DNA from: Thermoplasmatota archaeon
GTDB taxonomy: Archaea; Thermoplasmatota; Penumbrarchaeia; Penumbrarchaeales; Penumbrarchaeaceae
Assembly: GCA_025457865.1 (NCBI GenBank)
Contig: JALOTP010000003.1
Location: 33,067-97,066, forward strand
Direction: 5' to 3'
DNA: 64,000 nucleotides
Below the pieces are notes generated by a model. It had not been told where the DNA came from, searched no databases, and saw only the letters and a program-made list of their open reading frames with translations. Below are positions 20,001-28,777 of this stretch, piece after piece (positions within the stretch are counted from its first letter, which is position 1; every line of letters starts with the position of its first letter). The position numbers and the translations under genes are program-made.

Positions 20001-21028
20001 ATTGGAGCGCATCCGACAGCGTTGGGATCAAGACCATTATTTTGAGCATAGACGGGACCGATATCCCACTCTCGGCCAATGCGACCTTCCTCACGCTCGA
20101 GCTCGCTGACGGGCCCCACACCTTCAATCTTTCGGTCATCGATAATGCAGGCAGGACCATTGATAGGTCCATCTCCTTCACTCTTGATAGGTCTCCTCCC
20201 AAGGTGGTCAAAGCGCTGGAGAATGCGATCGTCAAAGAGGATAGGGCAAAGATCACTTGGGTCCTTGAAGAGCCACAGGAAGGATTGACCGCCGTAGTGC
20301 TGGTGGACAATGAGACACACCCAAAGCTCCCCGACCTAACGGCCGGGGAGATGGAGGTGGGGCCGCTCGGACCGGGCCTCCATACGATCGAGCTGGTCCT
20401 TACAGACATTGCAGGGAATAGAGCAGTCCTTTCTTGGCAGGTGTCGGTCTCAGACAAGGAAAGGGACGATGACGGAGCGGAGGGCTCTGTTTGGCCTATC
20501 ATTTTGGGTATCGTTATCCTACTTGTCATCTTGGTCAGTGTAGTTATAGTGGTGGTCTTCAAGCGCAGGAGATCCCCTGCGGAGGTACAAAGGCCCATCT
20601 CCGCTCCCAAAAGACCGGAAAGGATCAAGGTGGGCGGAGCTGCCATGAGACCAGCTCCTACCCAGGCACCAGTTGCTGGACCGAAAGGTAAGGGGCATGT
20701 CCTCGATGAGGGATTCGGTCCTTCCTATTACAGACCCGAGAAGGCCTCCAAGAAGAAGGGTGACAAGAAGAGGTCAGGGACCGAGGGACCGCCCCATAGT
20801 GAAGAGACCGCTGGATATGAAGGTCCACCCCCCGTCATTATGCCGGATACGGGCATTGGAACGGTTGACGAGGCAGTGCCGCCTCCAGAGACAAAAGGAC
20901 CGGAACTACCGGTCGATGGCATACCTCCTGCGTCCGAGGTCGATGAGATCGAGGCTTGGGGTGGAGAAGGGGTCGAATCGCTCGAGGAGCTGGAAGAGCT
21001 CGAGGAGGTAGAGGAATGGGGGGATTGA
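17042..21028 (+). CDS. Giant cell-surface protein: parallel beta-helix plus eight Ig-like repeats and C-terminal anchor
   Basis: 1328 aa. ATG at 17042 has GAGGT 7 nt upstream; the frame opens earlier at a TTG without support. A signal anchor (residues about 17-36) leads to a NosD-like right-handed beta-helix (about 60-420) full of Asn/Tyr turns and N-glycosylation sequons. About eight Ig-like domains of 85-90 residues follow (430-1145), each with a PP-x-V strand start, LDDG turn and AxDxAGN hairpin. One transmembrane helix (about 1165-1190) is followed by KRRR and a cytosolic tail ending in a Glu-rich run. Probably a surface adhesin or carbohydrate-binding protein. Its end overlaps the phosphatase start by 13 nt. 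Confidence 0.85.
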   Translation: MKFLNRSNRMARAGMRYTIVLVLLLLLSTSFSMVFPEKAPVGKVRGALTLVQPIVIEGNSGFASHPRVTGGGTISNPYLITNYLIDCSSSTRAAIAIRNTTAFFLVKNVTIYASSSSPAILTRGLFFNSNYQAMNGRFENVTVIGGGTQVYLERPIRLVFVQCNFTNPSGTGNALRLYGGYDNTFDQNIFNFPNQDILIEYYSYYFFFKRNTGTFRDLTHDYFRYCDISNNTLTTRSWKLYTGYSSDFQGNTVTSTSSTYDLLSFYDSHRIKIANNTLQGGKYGIFIAHPNTYGPVATNYYQGGSFNIEFNRINGSNMGLYFAWLNGYSLMNFLAMHHNRISNCTSYGYYNYYTGYTTNRIFRNLFEFNRGTGTSYSTGISQAFDGYGPNSWSYQGVGNFWLDKTGPDDDSDGFVDDHSYPLNGWGTTGKDPAPVTNRFFDFERPMISLIEPSDKVIDAGYVNVSWSSHDNLSGMETVQLKLDDGLWTNRSYEGSFGFKLTTGSHRLYLRAVDRARLWTTKEVSLFVTSVRSPVTVSSPIDGGYNNRTDIPVIWSLSEGFVPVSFTSRFDSGILVHRDPSQPFGLTVSEGFHNLVLSFQDAYGNVFVENIGFAVDMTPPVLDLLYPSNGVVIANPVVYFKWHTSDLTGVNRTLVRLDDGEWNTTDKDLYSIRVGEGYHRFKVRVTDRAGNAREKEMSFWVKANTSLHISSPLLEGPTSDTTHKVEWEYLSDFVIGSLTVAVDNDLPAVLSPGATDHDIALTKDGIHYVTVRALDPVKNEISDRISIILDRTAPDVGFLSHEDGSFVNTDVVDLEWNALETYGLGGYSLYLDGDLLASGIKERTRTVRLGKGVHDIGLEAYDLAGNIGRANITITVDLEPPVVELVLPEGNLIKDRYHTMRWTVEDDHGVAGSSCSLDGEDLVDLGEALSRDLVFDEEGPHSFTLICVDVAGNNRTIVTDLMVDLNGPKADFLGAPSGHIKEWKGIVHWSASDSVGIKTIILSIDGTDIPLSANATFLTLELADGPHTFNLSVIDNAGRTIDRSISFTLDRSPPKVVKALENAIVKEDRAKITWVLEEPQEGLTAVVLVDNETHPKLPDLTAGEMEVGPLGPGLHTIELVLTDIAGNRAVLSWQVSVSDKERDDDGAEGSVWPIILGIVILLVILVSVVIVVVFKRRRSPAEVQRPISAPKRPERIKVGGAAMRPAPTQAPVAGPKGKGHVLDEGFGPSYYRPEKASKKKGDKKRSGTEGPPHSEETAGYEGPPPVIMPDTGIGTVDEAVPPPETKGPELPVDGIPPASEVDEIEAWGGEGVESLEELEELEEVEEWGD

Positions 21029-21528
21029 AGAGGCTCTCAAGGGAGGAGCAGCTGCAAAAGTTCGGCAGGTACGGCCTCCAACCATATGATTGGATAGAAG
21101 ATGGTAAACTGATGGCATCCGTCTATCCGACAGGTCCTGAATACCTAATATATCTCAGGTTGAAGGAGGGGATACGGTTCTGCATCGATCTGGCAGAGGC
21201 CCCCTGGCCCATCGATTGGTCGGAGAGGTCCAAGGTCAATTACCTTCACATCCCGATACTGGATATGGGCATCCCGACAAAGGAGCAGGTCCGTCAGGTC
21301 ATCAGGGCAATAGATGATTTCGACGGACCAGTGATGCTCCACTGCGCTGCCGGTCTCGGTCGCACTGGGACCATGATAGCCCTCTACCTTGCGGAAAAGG
21401 GGCATTCCGGGGAGTCGGCGATAGGTGTCGTTAGGTCAAGGAGGCCTGGCTCCGTCCAAACCTCTGAGCAGGAGAGGATAGTGATGGAATGGGCGGGGAA
21501 CCGGAGGTGGAGAGAACGGATGCAGTGA
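21016..21528 (+). CDS. Dual-specificity-type protein/glycan phosphatase
   Basis: 170 aa. The cysteine phosphatase loop HCAAGLGRTG (CX5R) is at about residue 110 and the general-acid Asp is likely in DMGIPTKEQ (about 82). The protein is soluble. ATG at 21016 has GGTAGAGG-type purines upstream and overlaps the surface-protein stop, so it is translated with it. Location between a surface glycoprotein candidate and a sugar nucleotidyltransferase leaves open whether the substrate is a phosphoprotein, such as the surface protein's cytosolic tail, or a phosphorylated sugar. Confidence 0.85.
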   Translation: MGGLKRLSREEQLQKFGRYGLQPYDWIEDGKLMASVYPTGPEYLIYLRLKEGIRFCIDLAEAPWPIDWSERSKVNYLHIPILDMGIPTKEQVRQVIRAIDDFDGPVMLHCAAGLGRTGTMIALYLAEKGHSGESAIGVVRSRRPGSVQTSEQERIVMEWAGNRRWRERMQ

Positions 21529-22253
21529 TCCTTGCCGGGGGTTTTGCCAAGAGGATGTGGCCTCTGACGAAGGACAGGCCCAAGCAGCTGCTCCCCATTG
21601 CCGGCAGACCGATGCTCTCGTACACACTGGACAGGCTCGTCCGGACAGAAGGTATAGGGAGGATATTCGTCTCTACGAACGAGGCTTTTTCTGACCAGTT
21701 CCGAACTTTCCTGGAAGCTTACCCTGAGGGGAGGGTGGAGCTTTTCATAGAACCGTCCCCTTCGGAGGAGCAGAAGCTCGGCGCCATAGGGGGATTGGGC
21801 CATCTGATAATGGTGAAGGGCCTCAAGGAAGATACCATGATCGTGGGGGGGGACAATCTATTCGAGTTCCCTCTCATCGATCCTATCAGGGCGTTCAGGG
21901 AGAGAGGCATCGACCTGGTCGCGGTCCATGACGTTGGTACAATGGAGCGGGCAAGGCTCTATGGCATAGTGAAGGTCAACGATGACGGAACGATAAGGGA
22001 GTTCCTTGAGAAACCTGATGACCCTCCAACCACCCTGGCAGCGACGGCCCTCTACGTCTTTAGGTCCGATACCATGGGGCTCGTGAACGGATATCTGGAA
22101 GAGGGCGGGAAGAGGGATGCCCTGGGACATTTCATAGGATACTTGATAGGAAAGAGGAAGGTAATGGCATGGCAGGGGCCTGGAAGATGGTTCGATATCG
22201 GGTCCTTAGAGGTCTATCGGGAAGCTGATGAATACCTCTCCGGCCGTTGTTGA
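21489..22253 (+). CDS. Sugar-1-phosphate nucleotidylyltransferase
   Basis: 254 aa, catalytic domain only, without the left-handed beta-helix tail of longer relatives. Signature VILAGGFAKRMWPLTKDRPK with PKQLLPI at the N-terminus, metal-binding GGDN (about residue 118), then EKPDDPPT (about 175) and FDIGS (about 236). It should activate glucose- or mannose-1-phosphate with an NTP. The ATG at 21489 overlaps the phosphatase by 40 nt. Final gene of the surface protein-phosphatase-nucleotidyltransferase operon, which suggests a role in glycosylating cell-surface proteins. Confidence 0.88.
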   Translation: MGGEPEVERTDAVILAGGFAKRMWPLTKDRPKQLLPIAGRPMLSYTLDRLVRTEGIGRIFVSTNEAFSDQFRTFLEAYPEGRVELFIEPSPSEEQKLGAIGGLGHLIMVKGLKEDTMIVGGDNLFEFPLIDPIRAFRERGIDLVAVHDVGTMERARLYGIVKVNDDGTIREFLEKPDDPPTTLAATALYVFRSDTMGLVNGYLEEGGKRDALGHFIGYLIGKRKVMAWQGPGRWFDIGSLEVYREADEYLSGRC

Positions 22254-22321
22254 GACACCCTTCGGGGAATTGGACCGCAGATTTCAAATCGTAAGGATGC
22301 TATTCGAAGACGAGTGCGTTC

Positions 22322-23167
22322 ATGGACCTTAAGGACATAGCATACCGTGCCGGGCTCATCTTCGCGGCGTTCCTTCTAGCAGGTATCTTCGCCCAGCAGC
22401 TCGTTCATATATCATCTCGAGCGGCTGATGGACAGGTCCAAGATACGGTCGATGCGCTCAGGAAGGCCGTGGGAATGCTCCTATCCTCATCAGAGGGCTC
22501 TAGCCTTATCGTATCCTTCGGCATCGAAGGGGGGTATGGCGAGAACGCGCTCCAACTCCCTGGGAGGTTCGATGGCGAGAGCTATCGTTTGGAGTTCCTC
22601 CCCGGACTTCTGGCCCTCAAGTGGGCTGGGGGAAGGGAAGTTGTCATTGAGGACAGTTCCATAGTTCCCTGCCACCCTCCGGTCAAATCCCAACCCATCA
22701 ATGCAACTCAGCTCGACGCGATAATGGAGTGCGCTACGGGTTTCAGACCTATGACCCCCTGCAGGCTCCAGCTATCGCGCCCCGTAGGGGCTCAGGGATC
22801 ACTTTTCGTCAACGGCCTGGATGATGCGATCACAGACCCCTTCATGAACCTTTCAAAGCTCCTTTTTTCCTCTCCTTCTCCCTACCCGGGCAGCTTCGAT
22901 GAGGTCAGTGTGAAAGCTCCCTTCGGAGCACATATCAAGGAGGACCTGCTGATATTCCTCGGGGACGATGATGCAGGTTCGGAGGGTCCGGACTCGCCCG
23001 TACCCTTCGTGATCCCGGCCCGGTCCAGTATTGAGACCGATGGGAAAGAGGCCCTACCCCCAGGGTCCGTCATGGTCCTTAGGAGGGAAACCCTTCTTCA
23101 ACCGGATGGGAACTGCACGGTCCTGACGAGATTATGGTTCAATCCCCCTCGCGGATGGACATCCTGA
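22322..23167 (+). CDS. Pseudopilin-like protein with one N-terminal membrane helix
   Basis: 281 aa. The N-terminus has a short charged stretch (MDLKDIAYR) and one hydrophobic helix (about 10-30), followed by an exported beta-rich region with paired cysteines (PCHPP, ECATG, PCRLQ). No family recognised. It converges with the minus-strand giant gene and the two reading frames overlap by 29 bp at their 3' ends. Grouped with three neighbouring proteins of the same topology, so it may be a minor pilin or envelope-complex subunit; this is inference from layout. Confidence 0.65.
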   Translation: MDLKDIAYRAGLIFAAFLLAGIFAQQLVHISSRAADGQVQDTVDALRKAVGMLLSSSEGSSLIVSFGIEGGYGENALQLPGRFDGESYRLEFLPGLLALKWAGGREVVIEDSSIVPCHPPVKSQPINATQLDAIMECATGFRPMTPCRLQLSRPVGAQGSLFVNGLDDAITDPFMNLSKLLFSSPSPYPGSFDEVSVKAPFGAHIKEDLLIFLGDDDAGSEGPDSPVPFVIPARSSIETDGKEALPPGSVMVLRRETLLQPDGNCTVLTRLWFNPPRGWTS

Positions 23168-26100
23168 GGAGCCACAGGTCGGATATCGTTCCAACAGATG
23201 CAAGGTCATAGAACAGGGAGACGATGGAGCTCGGGCACTCCATTATGTAAACCCCACCGTAAACGGACCACGAACCGACCTCCATCCCCAATAATCTGAG
23301 GGGCAAGGCCATGTTGAACCCACCCACTATGCCCATCGTAAGCGAATCGGGTATCTCGACACCGGGCGGGGCCATCTTCGATAGGGGCACCGGGGTCTCG
23401 ACCTGTGAGAATACCAGAAGCTCGACGAAGCAGTCCTCCAGGATATCGATGGGGAACGCGACAAAGCTCCCGGACCCTGCCCCGGACATCAGGTCCATCA
23501 TGAAGGCCTTGATGTTGAGGTAGAGCCATTCCATAAGGTCGGCTACCGCATCCCCGAGAGCGATGAAGGACAATTCCAACCCGAACCCTCCAGACCCCGA
23601 TGCGTCCTCTATCTCGATGTGGATGAACAGCCTGACATCCATGACGAGCTCCCTGATGACCGAAACCAGCCTTTCAACGAAAAGGTCTATGGCCCTCTCC
23701 ACAAGATGGACCACCATCTCGAAGGATACTGGATAGAGGGAAGTTGCCTCATCGTACGCCTCCTTGAGGGAATCCATGGCTATGGAGAAGATGAGCGAAG
23801 AGAGACCGAGCGGTATGCTCCCGCCATTGGAAGCTCCCGGGGTCCCCTCTGTCCAACGAAGGACGCCATAACCGTCCCTGTCCCTTGAGATGGAACCGGA
23901 CCTGACATCCTCGGTCTCGATATCGTCCAGTAATTCGCCCGAAGGTGACCTGAGCAGGACCCGAAGCGCTCCGCTCGATGGTAGGGGTCCGGGACATCTG
24001 AGCAGGTTCTCACGGGTCAGGCGCACCTCCTTGAAGATGGTCGGGCCGCCTCTGACCTCCCATGAACAGACTGTGCGCCCTCCTCCGTCCTGGAGCTCGA
24101 CAGTGCATCCATGGACGGGCAAGAGCCTTGGATCGAAGATCTCGACGGAGGTCAGGTTCTCACCATCGAACCTGGCCTCGTTCAGATGGGGCGCAATCTC
24201 GTCGGGCCTCATGTAGCGTATCCTCAGTCCAGCATCTATCACCGCCTGTATCCCAAGGATGGGTATGGGGACCATTATCTCCACCCCCAGGCTTCCCTTT
24301 AGCGATATCTCGAGCGATCTGTACTCGTTCAGCGCGGGGCAGGCGAACGAGAACCTGATGTCCCTTGTGGCCTTGAGGACCCCTTCTATGGAGACCATAT
24401 GAGGCAGGGTCAACATGTAAGGGTCCAGAAGGACCCTGACATAGAGCGGCCCTTTGTCGTAGGTCACGTTTCCGAAGAAAAGGACGTAATCGCCCTCCCT
24501 TGTTATCTGGAAGGCGCCCTTCAACCCTATGGACGGAACTGAGAACATAACACCGAGCAGAGTGCCGTTCTCTCCCATCAGGGCTTTCCGGTAGGAGAGA
24601 AGCTCGATCCTTGCTCCTGCAATGTCCAATCCCAGCTCGAGCTCATCTATGCCGAGGAGGTCAAGTGCAAGGGTGATAGTACCCTCAATGCCGAGCTCCA
24701 TCAGTTCGCTCAGTACGTCCTTGAGCGCCTCCCTCAGCGACCGTGATAGGTCAAGGGTCACATTGGATAGGACCCTTGCCATCTCGGCCATGTCCAGGTC
24801 CTTCCCCGATAGTATGTCCCTTATGATGGGTGGGACCTCGTTGAGGGACCCAAGGGTGCCCCCAAGGAGGTCTGTCGAACCGTTCAGGAGGACATCAAGC
24901 GCTTGACCGACGGCCTCCCCTGCGACATCGGTAACCTTGTCCAGGAGAGTTCCCGTTCCCGTGTAGGCACCCCCTTCCATCTCCCACGGGGATGAGACCT
25001 CTAGCGATAGTCCTATGTCAACGGGCAAGGACAGCTCGAGGAAATGGCCGCTTCGGCCTTTTTCCCATAGCGAGAGCATGTAGTTAGCGGTGAAGAGGAC
25101 CGAATATCCGGTCCTGTAAGCTGGAGCCTCCTCCTCAGGGTCGGTCGAGCGGAGCCCGTCCTCCGCCTCGACGGATGCGGTCCAATCATTGTCCCTGATG
25201 ATCCTGGTCTCAAGGGAGATGCCGTCCTTGGAAGGCCCGTTATGCCTAGGAACGGCTATGGATGAATTGGCCCCCGCGGGTGCAAGGACCCTGCTCCCAA
25301 AAATGGAAAGGCCTCCAAGGAAGCGCTCCTCCAGCTCTCGGATAGTACCGTTCAAGAGCTCCCCTATCCATTCCTCGAGCATGTTCCTTGTGAAGGGCAG
25401 GATGGAAGGCCCCCTTGAACCGGACCTGTTCAATGTTCCGGTAAGGGCCGCTCGGACGACCCCTGGGTCCCTGCCGTCGCTACCCGTTCCCAGCTCCCTA
25501 GACTTGATCGTATCGAAACTCTCTGAAACGGCCTGTTCAACGGCCTCGAGCAGCGGACCGTAACCTGGGCCATCATCGCCGATAGTCATCCCCAGCTCGA
25601 GCAGTTTTTGATCATCATCAAGGACCACTGAAATATCCTTCGATGGACATACCGTTATCTGGTCCCTGTGCCAGTAGATGATATCTTTGGAATCCAGATA
25701 TGAAGAACGCGAGATGACCGAGCCTTGGGAGAGGACAAGCGGTAGAGCCGCCGAAAAAGCACCATCCTCCTGTCCCTCCCTGTCCACCAGTCTGTCATAT
25801 TCCTGCAGGAGCCAATCTGCCAGCCACCTTCCCAATGTGGACCTGTATGCGCCCCTCTCCCCGGAGATGTCAAGGTAAATAATGGAATCCATCACTTCGT
25901 CTGATAGTGTATCCACCAGTGACCCCACGGCATCCATGCTCAGCAGGGCTGCAAGGGAGAAGGTTTGCTCCTCGGAGCATAGGGGCGGCAGGTCATCCAA
26001 GGACCAACCGGTCCAAACATCCTGCCAGAGCCCACCCCCGTTCTCGGATAGATAAGATAGCAGAGAGCCTATGGCCTCCTCCACAGCCCTCCTTCCGAGC

Positions 26101-27764
26101 CCTATGAGCTCATCCTCGGTCACTCCATCTCCCTTGGAGGATGTGCTGCCCAATAGTCCCATAAGCTCGAGCCTGGTATCATTGTCGGCCAATATGTCGA
26201 TCGGTACGAAAGCAGGCCTCAGTCCATTTATGGTGTAATCGATACGTACCGTGTACTTATCGCACCTGTACCCCAGGAACATATCGTCAGGATCGAAGTA
26301 ATCTGCTTTGGAATGCTGTGTCCCGTTGGCCGAGAGGTATATGAGGTCCTCGTCCCCAAGGGTCGAGAGATATACCTGGACCTCCCTTGAGAAGGCTGGG
26401 AGGACAAGTTCCGGGAATCCATCCAAATGCTGCTCTTCCCATGTGACACCCCCGGAAAAAAAGGGCGACATCAAGAAGCCTCCTTCGGGAATGCTCAGAC
26501 CGCCCTCTTCGAGCAGTCCCGTTATCATCGAATCGAGCGCTGCCTCGGACGAGGTTATGAGCTCTGTGCCGAAGAGCGTCCTTGTCGCGGAATTGAGACC
26601 CTCAACGGCCAGGTCCATGAGGGCCGAGAGACCGCCGACGATCTCGAGCATCCCATCCTCCCTGCCGGTGTAGTTGAGGATCCGGAAAACGAGCGTCTCG
26701 AGCGCTGCCGTGAGGAACGGCCTCAACATCCTTTCGAGCGAGGGAGGGTTGGAGCTGGAGAAGAGACCCTCTGATAGCAGAGCGACCAGCGAGGGGTCCA
26801 TTGGAGAATCGGAGAGCGATATCAGAGAATAGAGGTCCGGAACCTCCCCGCCAGCTCCTGGAGCCTTTGAGAAGAGCCCCTCCGTCCTGTTCAGCAGTTC
26901 CCAGTCGGTGCACCCTAAGTGGCCCCTAGCCAGCGCACAGACGGAAAGGTCAACACAGGCTGCCACCTCCTCGTGGGTGAGTACCGGCCCTGGTACCTCA
27001 CCCGAGGGGATGGACCCATCCCGGCCGTGGCCGAGCAGGGCTTTGGTCTGGGCAATGGTCTCGAGGGTGTAGGAGACTATCCTCGACAGCTCACCCGTCC
27101 GTAATGCATCGGCGAACCTGTCCCCCCTGCTCCGCAGGAGGTCGACCGGAGAGAGCCTGCCCGTCTCGACCTCTATATGGTCCCTTAAGATAAGGCCCCC
27201 GCCCGTTGACAATGCTGTGATCTCAATTGAGATGCTGGTATTCACGCCAAGGGATTCGGGTTTTGGGGCATACGACGAACCCCCACCCTCGACACTTTCG
27301 GTTATGTTCCCCCCGGATGGGCCGGTCTCGGGGACAGCTCCTTCCATGTCCGCCATCAATGGCTTCGAGTCCAGAATGACCCTCGAGGCAGTCCATCCTA
27401 CCGAAGGGTCGGTCGAGTTAAGATCATTGAGCCTTTCCTTGAGCAAAGCGGCCAGTGCCCAGCTCATCTCCGATTCCACCAGGCCATAGAGCCTGAGCCC
27501 TTCGTTCTCGAGCACCTTCGTTTCAGCTGACCTCAGGCAGGATTCGTGGAGGTCAAGGATGGAAGGCCGCAGGTCGCGGAGTAGCCTGTCCATATCGGCC
27601 TTCGTCCTTGAGACCCTATATAGGTCAATTGCCCGGTCCTCATGTTCTCTCTGCATATCGAAGATGTAGGCTGCAAGCGCCCCTGTCAGGAGCAGGAGCA
27701 GAATGGCCAGGTATGCGAAGGCCTCCCTCCCCCAGATGTCGCAACAGATGCCAGTTCTCCTCAG
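23139..27764 (-). CDS. Giant (about 1541 aa) membrane-anchored extracellular protein, apparent CTG start
   Basis: The first ATG is at 27656, but the frame continues 36 codons upstream through a hydrophobic helix (AYLAILLLLLTGALAAY) that would otherwise be lost. No ATG, GTG or TTG occurs in that extension. A CTG at 27764-27762 has AAGGAGGT 6 nt upstream and overlaps the preceding stop as CTGA, exactly like an ATGA coupling. The mature region is exported, Leu/Ser-rich and helical with repeats of SLLSEG/LDxLL type, and the C-terminal third is beta-rich. Large size and N-terminal anchor recall the giant proteins (DUF7286 type, from memory) in haloarchaeal pilus-like loci. Function unknown. Confidence 0.75.
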   Translation of the reverse strand: MRRTGICCDIWGREAFAYLAILLLLLTGALAAYIFDMQREHEDRAIDLYRVSRTKADMDRLLRDLRPSILDLHESCLRSAETKVLENEGLRLYGLVESEMSWALAALLKERLNDLNSTDPSVGWTASRVILDSKPLMADMEGAVPETGPSGGNITESVEGGGSSYAPKPESLGVNTSISIEITALSTGGGLILRDHIEVETGRLSPVDLLRSRGDRFADALRTGELSRIVSYTLETIAQTKALLGHGRDGSIPSGEVPGPVLTHEEVAACVDLSVCALARGHLGCTDWELLNRTEGLFSKAPGAGGEVPDLYSLISLSDSPMDPSLVALLSEGLFSSSNPPSLERMLRPFLTAALETLVFRILNYTGREDGMLEIVGGLSALMDLAVEGLNSATRTLFGTELITSSEAALDSMITGLLEEGGLSIPEGGFLMSPFFSGGVTWEEQHLDGFPELVLPAFSREVQVYLSTLGDEDLIYLSANGTQHSKADYFDPDDMFLGYRCDKYTVRIDYTINGLRPAFVPIDILADNDTRLELMGLLGSTSSKGDGVTEDELIGLGRRAVEEAIGSLLSYLSENGGGLWQDVWTGWSLDDLPPLCSEEQTFSLAALLSMDAVGSLVDTLSDEVMDSIIYLDISGERGAYRSTLGRWLADWLLQEYDRLVDREGQEDGAFSAALPLVLSQGSVISRSSYLDSKDIIYWHRDQITVCPSKDISVVLDDDQKLLELGMTIGDDGPGYGPLLEAVEQAVSESFDTIKSRELGTGSDGRDPGVVRAALTGTLNRSGSRGPSILPFTRNMLEEWIGELLNGTIRELEERFLGGLSIFGSRVLAPAGANSSIAVPRHNGPSKDGISLETRIIRDNDWTASVEAEDGLRSTDPEEEAPAYRTGYSVLFTANYMLSLWEKGRSGHFLELSLPVDIGLSLEVSSPWEMEGGAYTGTGTLLDKVTDVAGEAVGQALDVLLNGSTDLLGGTLGSLNEVPPIIRDILSGKDLDMAEMARVLSNVTLDLSRSLREALKDVLSELMELGIEGTITLALDLLGIDELELGLDIAGARIELLSYRKALMGENGTLLGVMFSVPSIGLKGAFQITREGDYVLFFGNVTYDKGPLYVRVLLDPYMLTLPHMVSIEGVLKATRDIRFSFACPALNEYRSLEISLKGSLGVEIMVPIPILGIQAVIDAGLRIRYMRPDEIAPHLNEARFDGENLTSVEIFDPRLLPVHGCTVELQDGGGRTVCSWEVRGGPTIFKEVRLTRENLLRCPGPLPSSGALRVLLRSPSGELLDDIETEDVRSGSISRDRDGYGVLRWTEGTPGASNGGSIPLGLSSLIFSIAMDSLKEAYDEATSLYPVSFEMVVHLVERAIDLFVERLVSVIRELVMDVRLFIHIEIEDASGSGGFGLELSFIALGDAVADLMEWLYLNIKAFMMDLMSGAGSGSFVAFPIDILEDCFVELLVFSQVETPVPLSKMAPPGVEIPDSLTMGIVGGFNMALPLRLLGMEVGSWSVYGGVYIMECPSSIVSLFYDLASVGTISDLWLLRMSIREGD

Positions 27765-28261
27765 ATCACGACCTCCTTGTAGGACGCACCGCCCCTGACA
27801 AGCGGCAGAGCGACGGTCAGGGATCTTTCGTCATCGATGGAGCATCGGTGCAGGACCGCTGACCCACCGATGTCCGGGCCCATGTCATCCTCGGGCCCGA
27901 TGAGAACAAGACAGCCCAAACCGTCCGGTGTGCGGGCTAGCACTTCCATCAATGGGCAGCCATCATCTAACGGCCCGCCCTCAAGCACCAGTGCATCTGA
28001 CCCGGTCCATATGATGCATAGAGGCAGCTCATCGTCCGAAAGCTGATGGATGAAAGGGCCTCTTCCAGCTTCCATCTCGTACACCAGAATGCATGATGCG
28101 ATGCACCCGGCCTGTATCGTCCGCAGCTCGAAGAGGTTCTTGCCCCCATCATGGTGCTGTCCGGTGGATATGGAGAAGGCGGATATCAGAAGGGAGGCCG
28201 AAACAAGGAGCATGAGGGAAAGATGGGTCTCCATCCCACAACAACATAGGACCTTTCTCAT
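27761..28261 (-). CDS. Small pseudopilin-like membrane-anchored protein
   Basis: 166 aa. ATG at 28261 has GGAGG 7 nt upstream and overlaps the previous gene's stop (ATGA). The frame extends to 28696 but that would lie almost entirely within the upstream gene. N-terminus MRKVLCCCGMETH then a hydrophobic helix (about 14-32), followed by an extracellular domain with several cysteines. Three adjacent cysteines before the helix are unusual and could be lipidated or bind metal. Middle gene of a tightly coupled three-gene run. Confidence 0.65.
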   Translation of the reverse strand: MRKVLCCCGMETHLSLMLLVSASLLISAFSISTGQHHDGGKNLFELRTIQAGCIASCILVYEMEAGRGPFIHQLSDDELPLCIIWTGSDALVLEGGPLDDGCPLMEVLARTPDGLGCLVLIGPEDDMGPDIGGSAVLHRCSIDDERSLTVALPLVRGGASYKEVVI

Positions 28262-28707
28262 ACCCCTCCCTCCGTTCTGAAGACGGTCAGCGTCCCAGGT
28301 TTGATAACACCATCTATCATGATGAGCACAGTCATTGAACGGACAGTGGAACATGGTTCGAGGCCAGTAGCGTTCCCCGTATACCTTCCATCCGTGAAGA
28401 GGCAGCTCTCGGACCATTCCCTGGTCGAAAGGACAGCGACCATTTCGCCATCGGTCCCGGTCGTTCGACCAGTTAGATGGCTCCCTTCCATAGGGGATGT
28501 CAGGACCCCGTCGTCGTCCGGATCGAACCCGGGCCAATCCAGAAGTGACCTCACATCCTCTGCCGAGACATCGTTCCCCCTCCCTGGACCATCCTCTTCG
28601 ATGATGGATGATAATAACAATGCCAATGAGGCCGCAAGCATGATAGCGACCGCAAAGCCTATGAGGTCCGCCTGGGGAGATAGGGACCCTTCGCACTCAT
28701 TCCCCAT
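28258..28707 (-). CDS. Small pilin-like membrane-anchored protein
   Basis: 149 aa with N-terminus MGNECEGSLSPQADL followed by a hydrophobic helix (about 16-35) and an acidic extracellular region. The layout, a short polar leader then one helix, resembles archaeal type IV pilins, with GSLS before the helix. First gene of the run. A TATTATAAAAG-type TATA box (about 28728-28738) is roughly 25 bp from the ATG, so the mRNA is probably leaderless. Confidence 0.6.
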   Translation of the reverse strand: MGNECEGSLSPQADLIGFAVAIMLAASLALLLSSIIEEDGPGRGNDVSAEDVRSLLDWPGFDPDDDGVLTSPMEGSHLTGRTTGTDGEMVAVLSTREWSESCLFTDGRYTGNATGLEPCSTVRSMTVLIMIDGVIKPGTLTVFRTEGGV

Positions 28708-28777
28708 CGGTCCGATATAGTTCTGAGATATTATAAAAGGTTCCTCAGAGGGGCAAGCATGACGGATTTCGATCCGA

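Noticed and set aside
28262..28696. Upstream extension of the 166-aa pilin-like gene to 311 residues
   Set aside because: It runs through the whole preceding gene in another frame; the ATG at 28261 has a good ribosome site and ATGA overlap.
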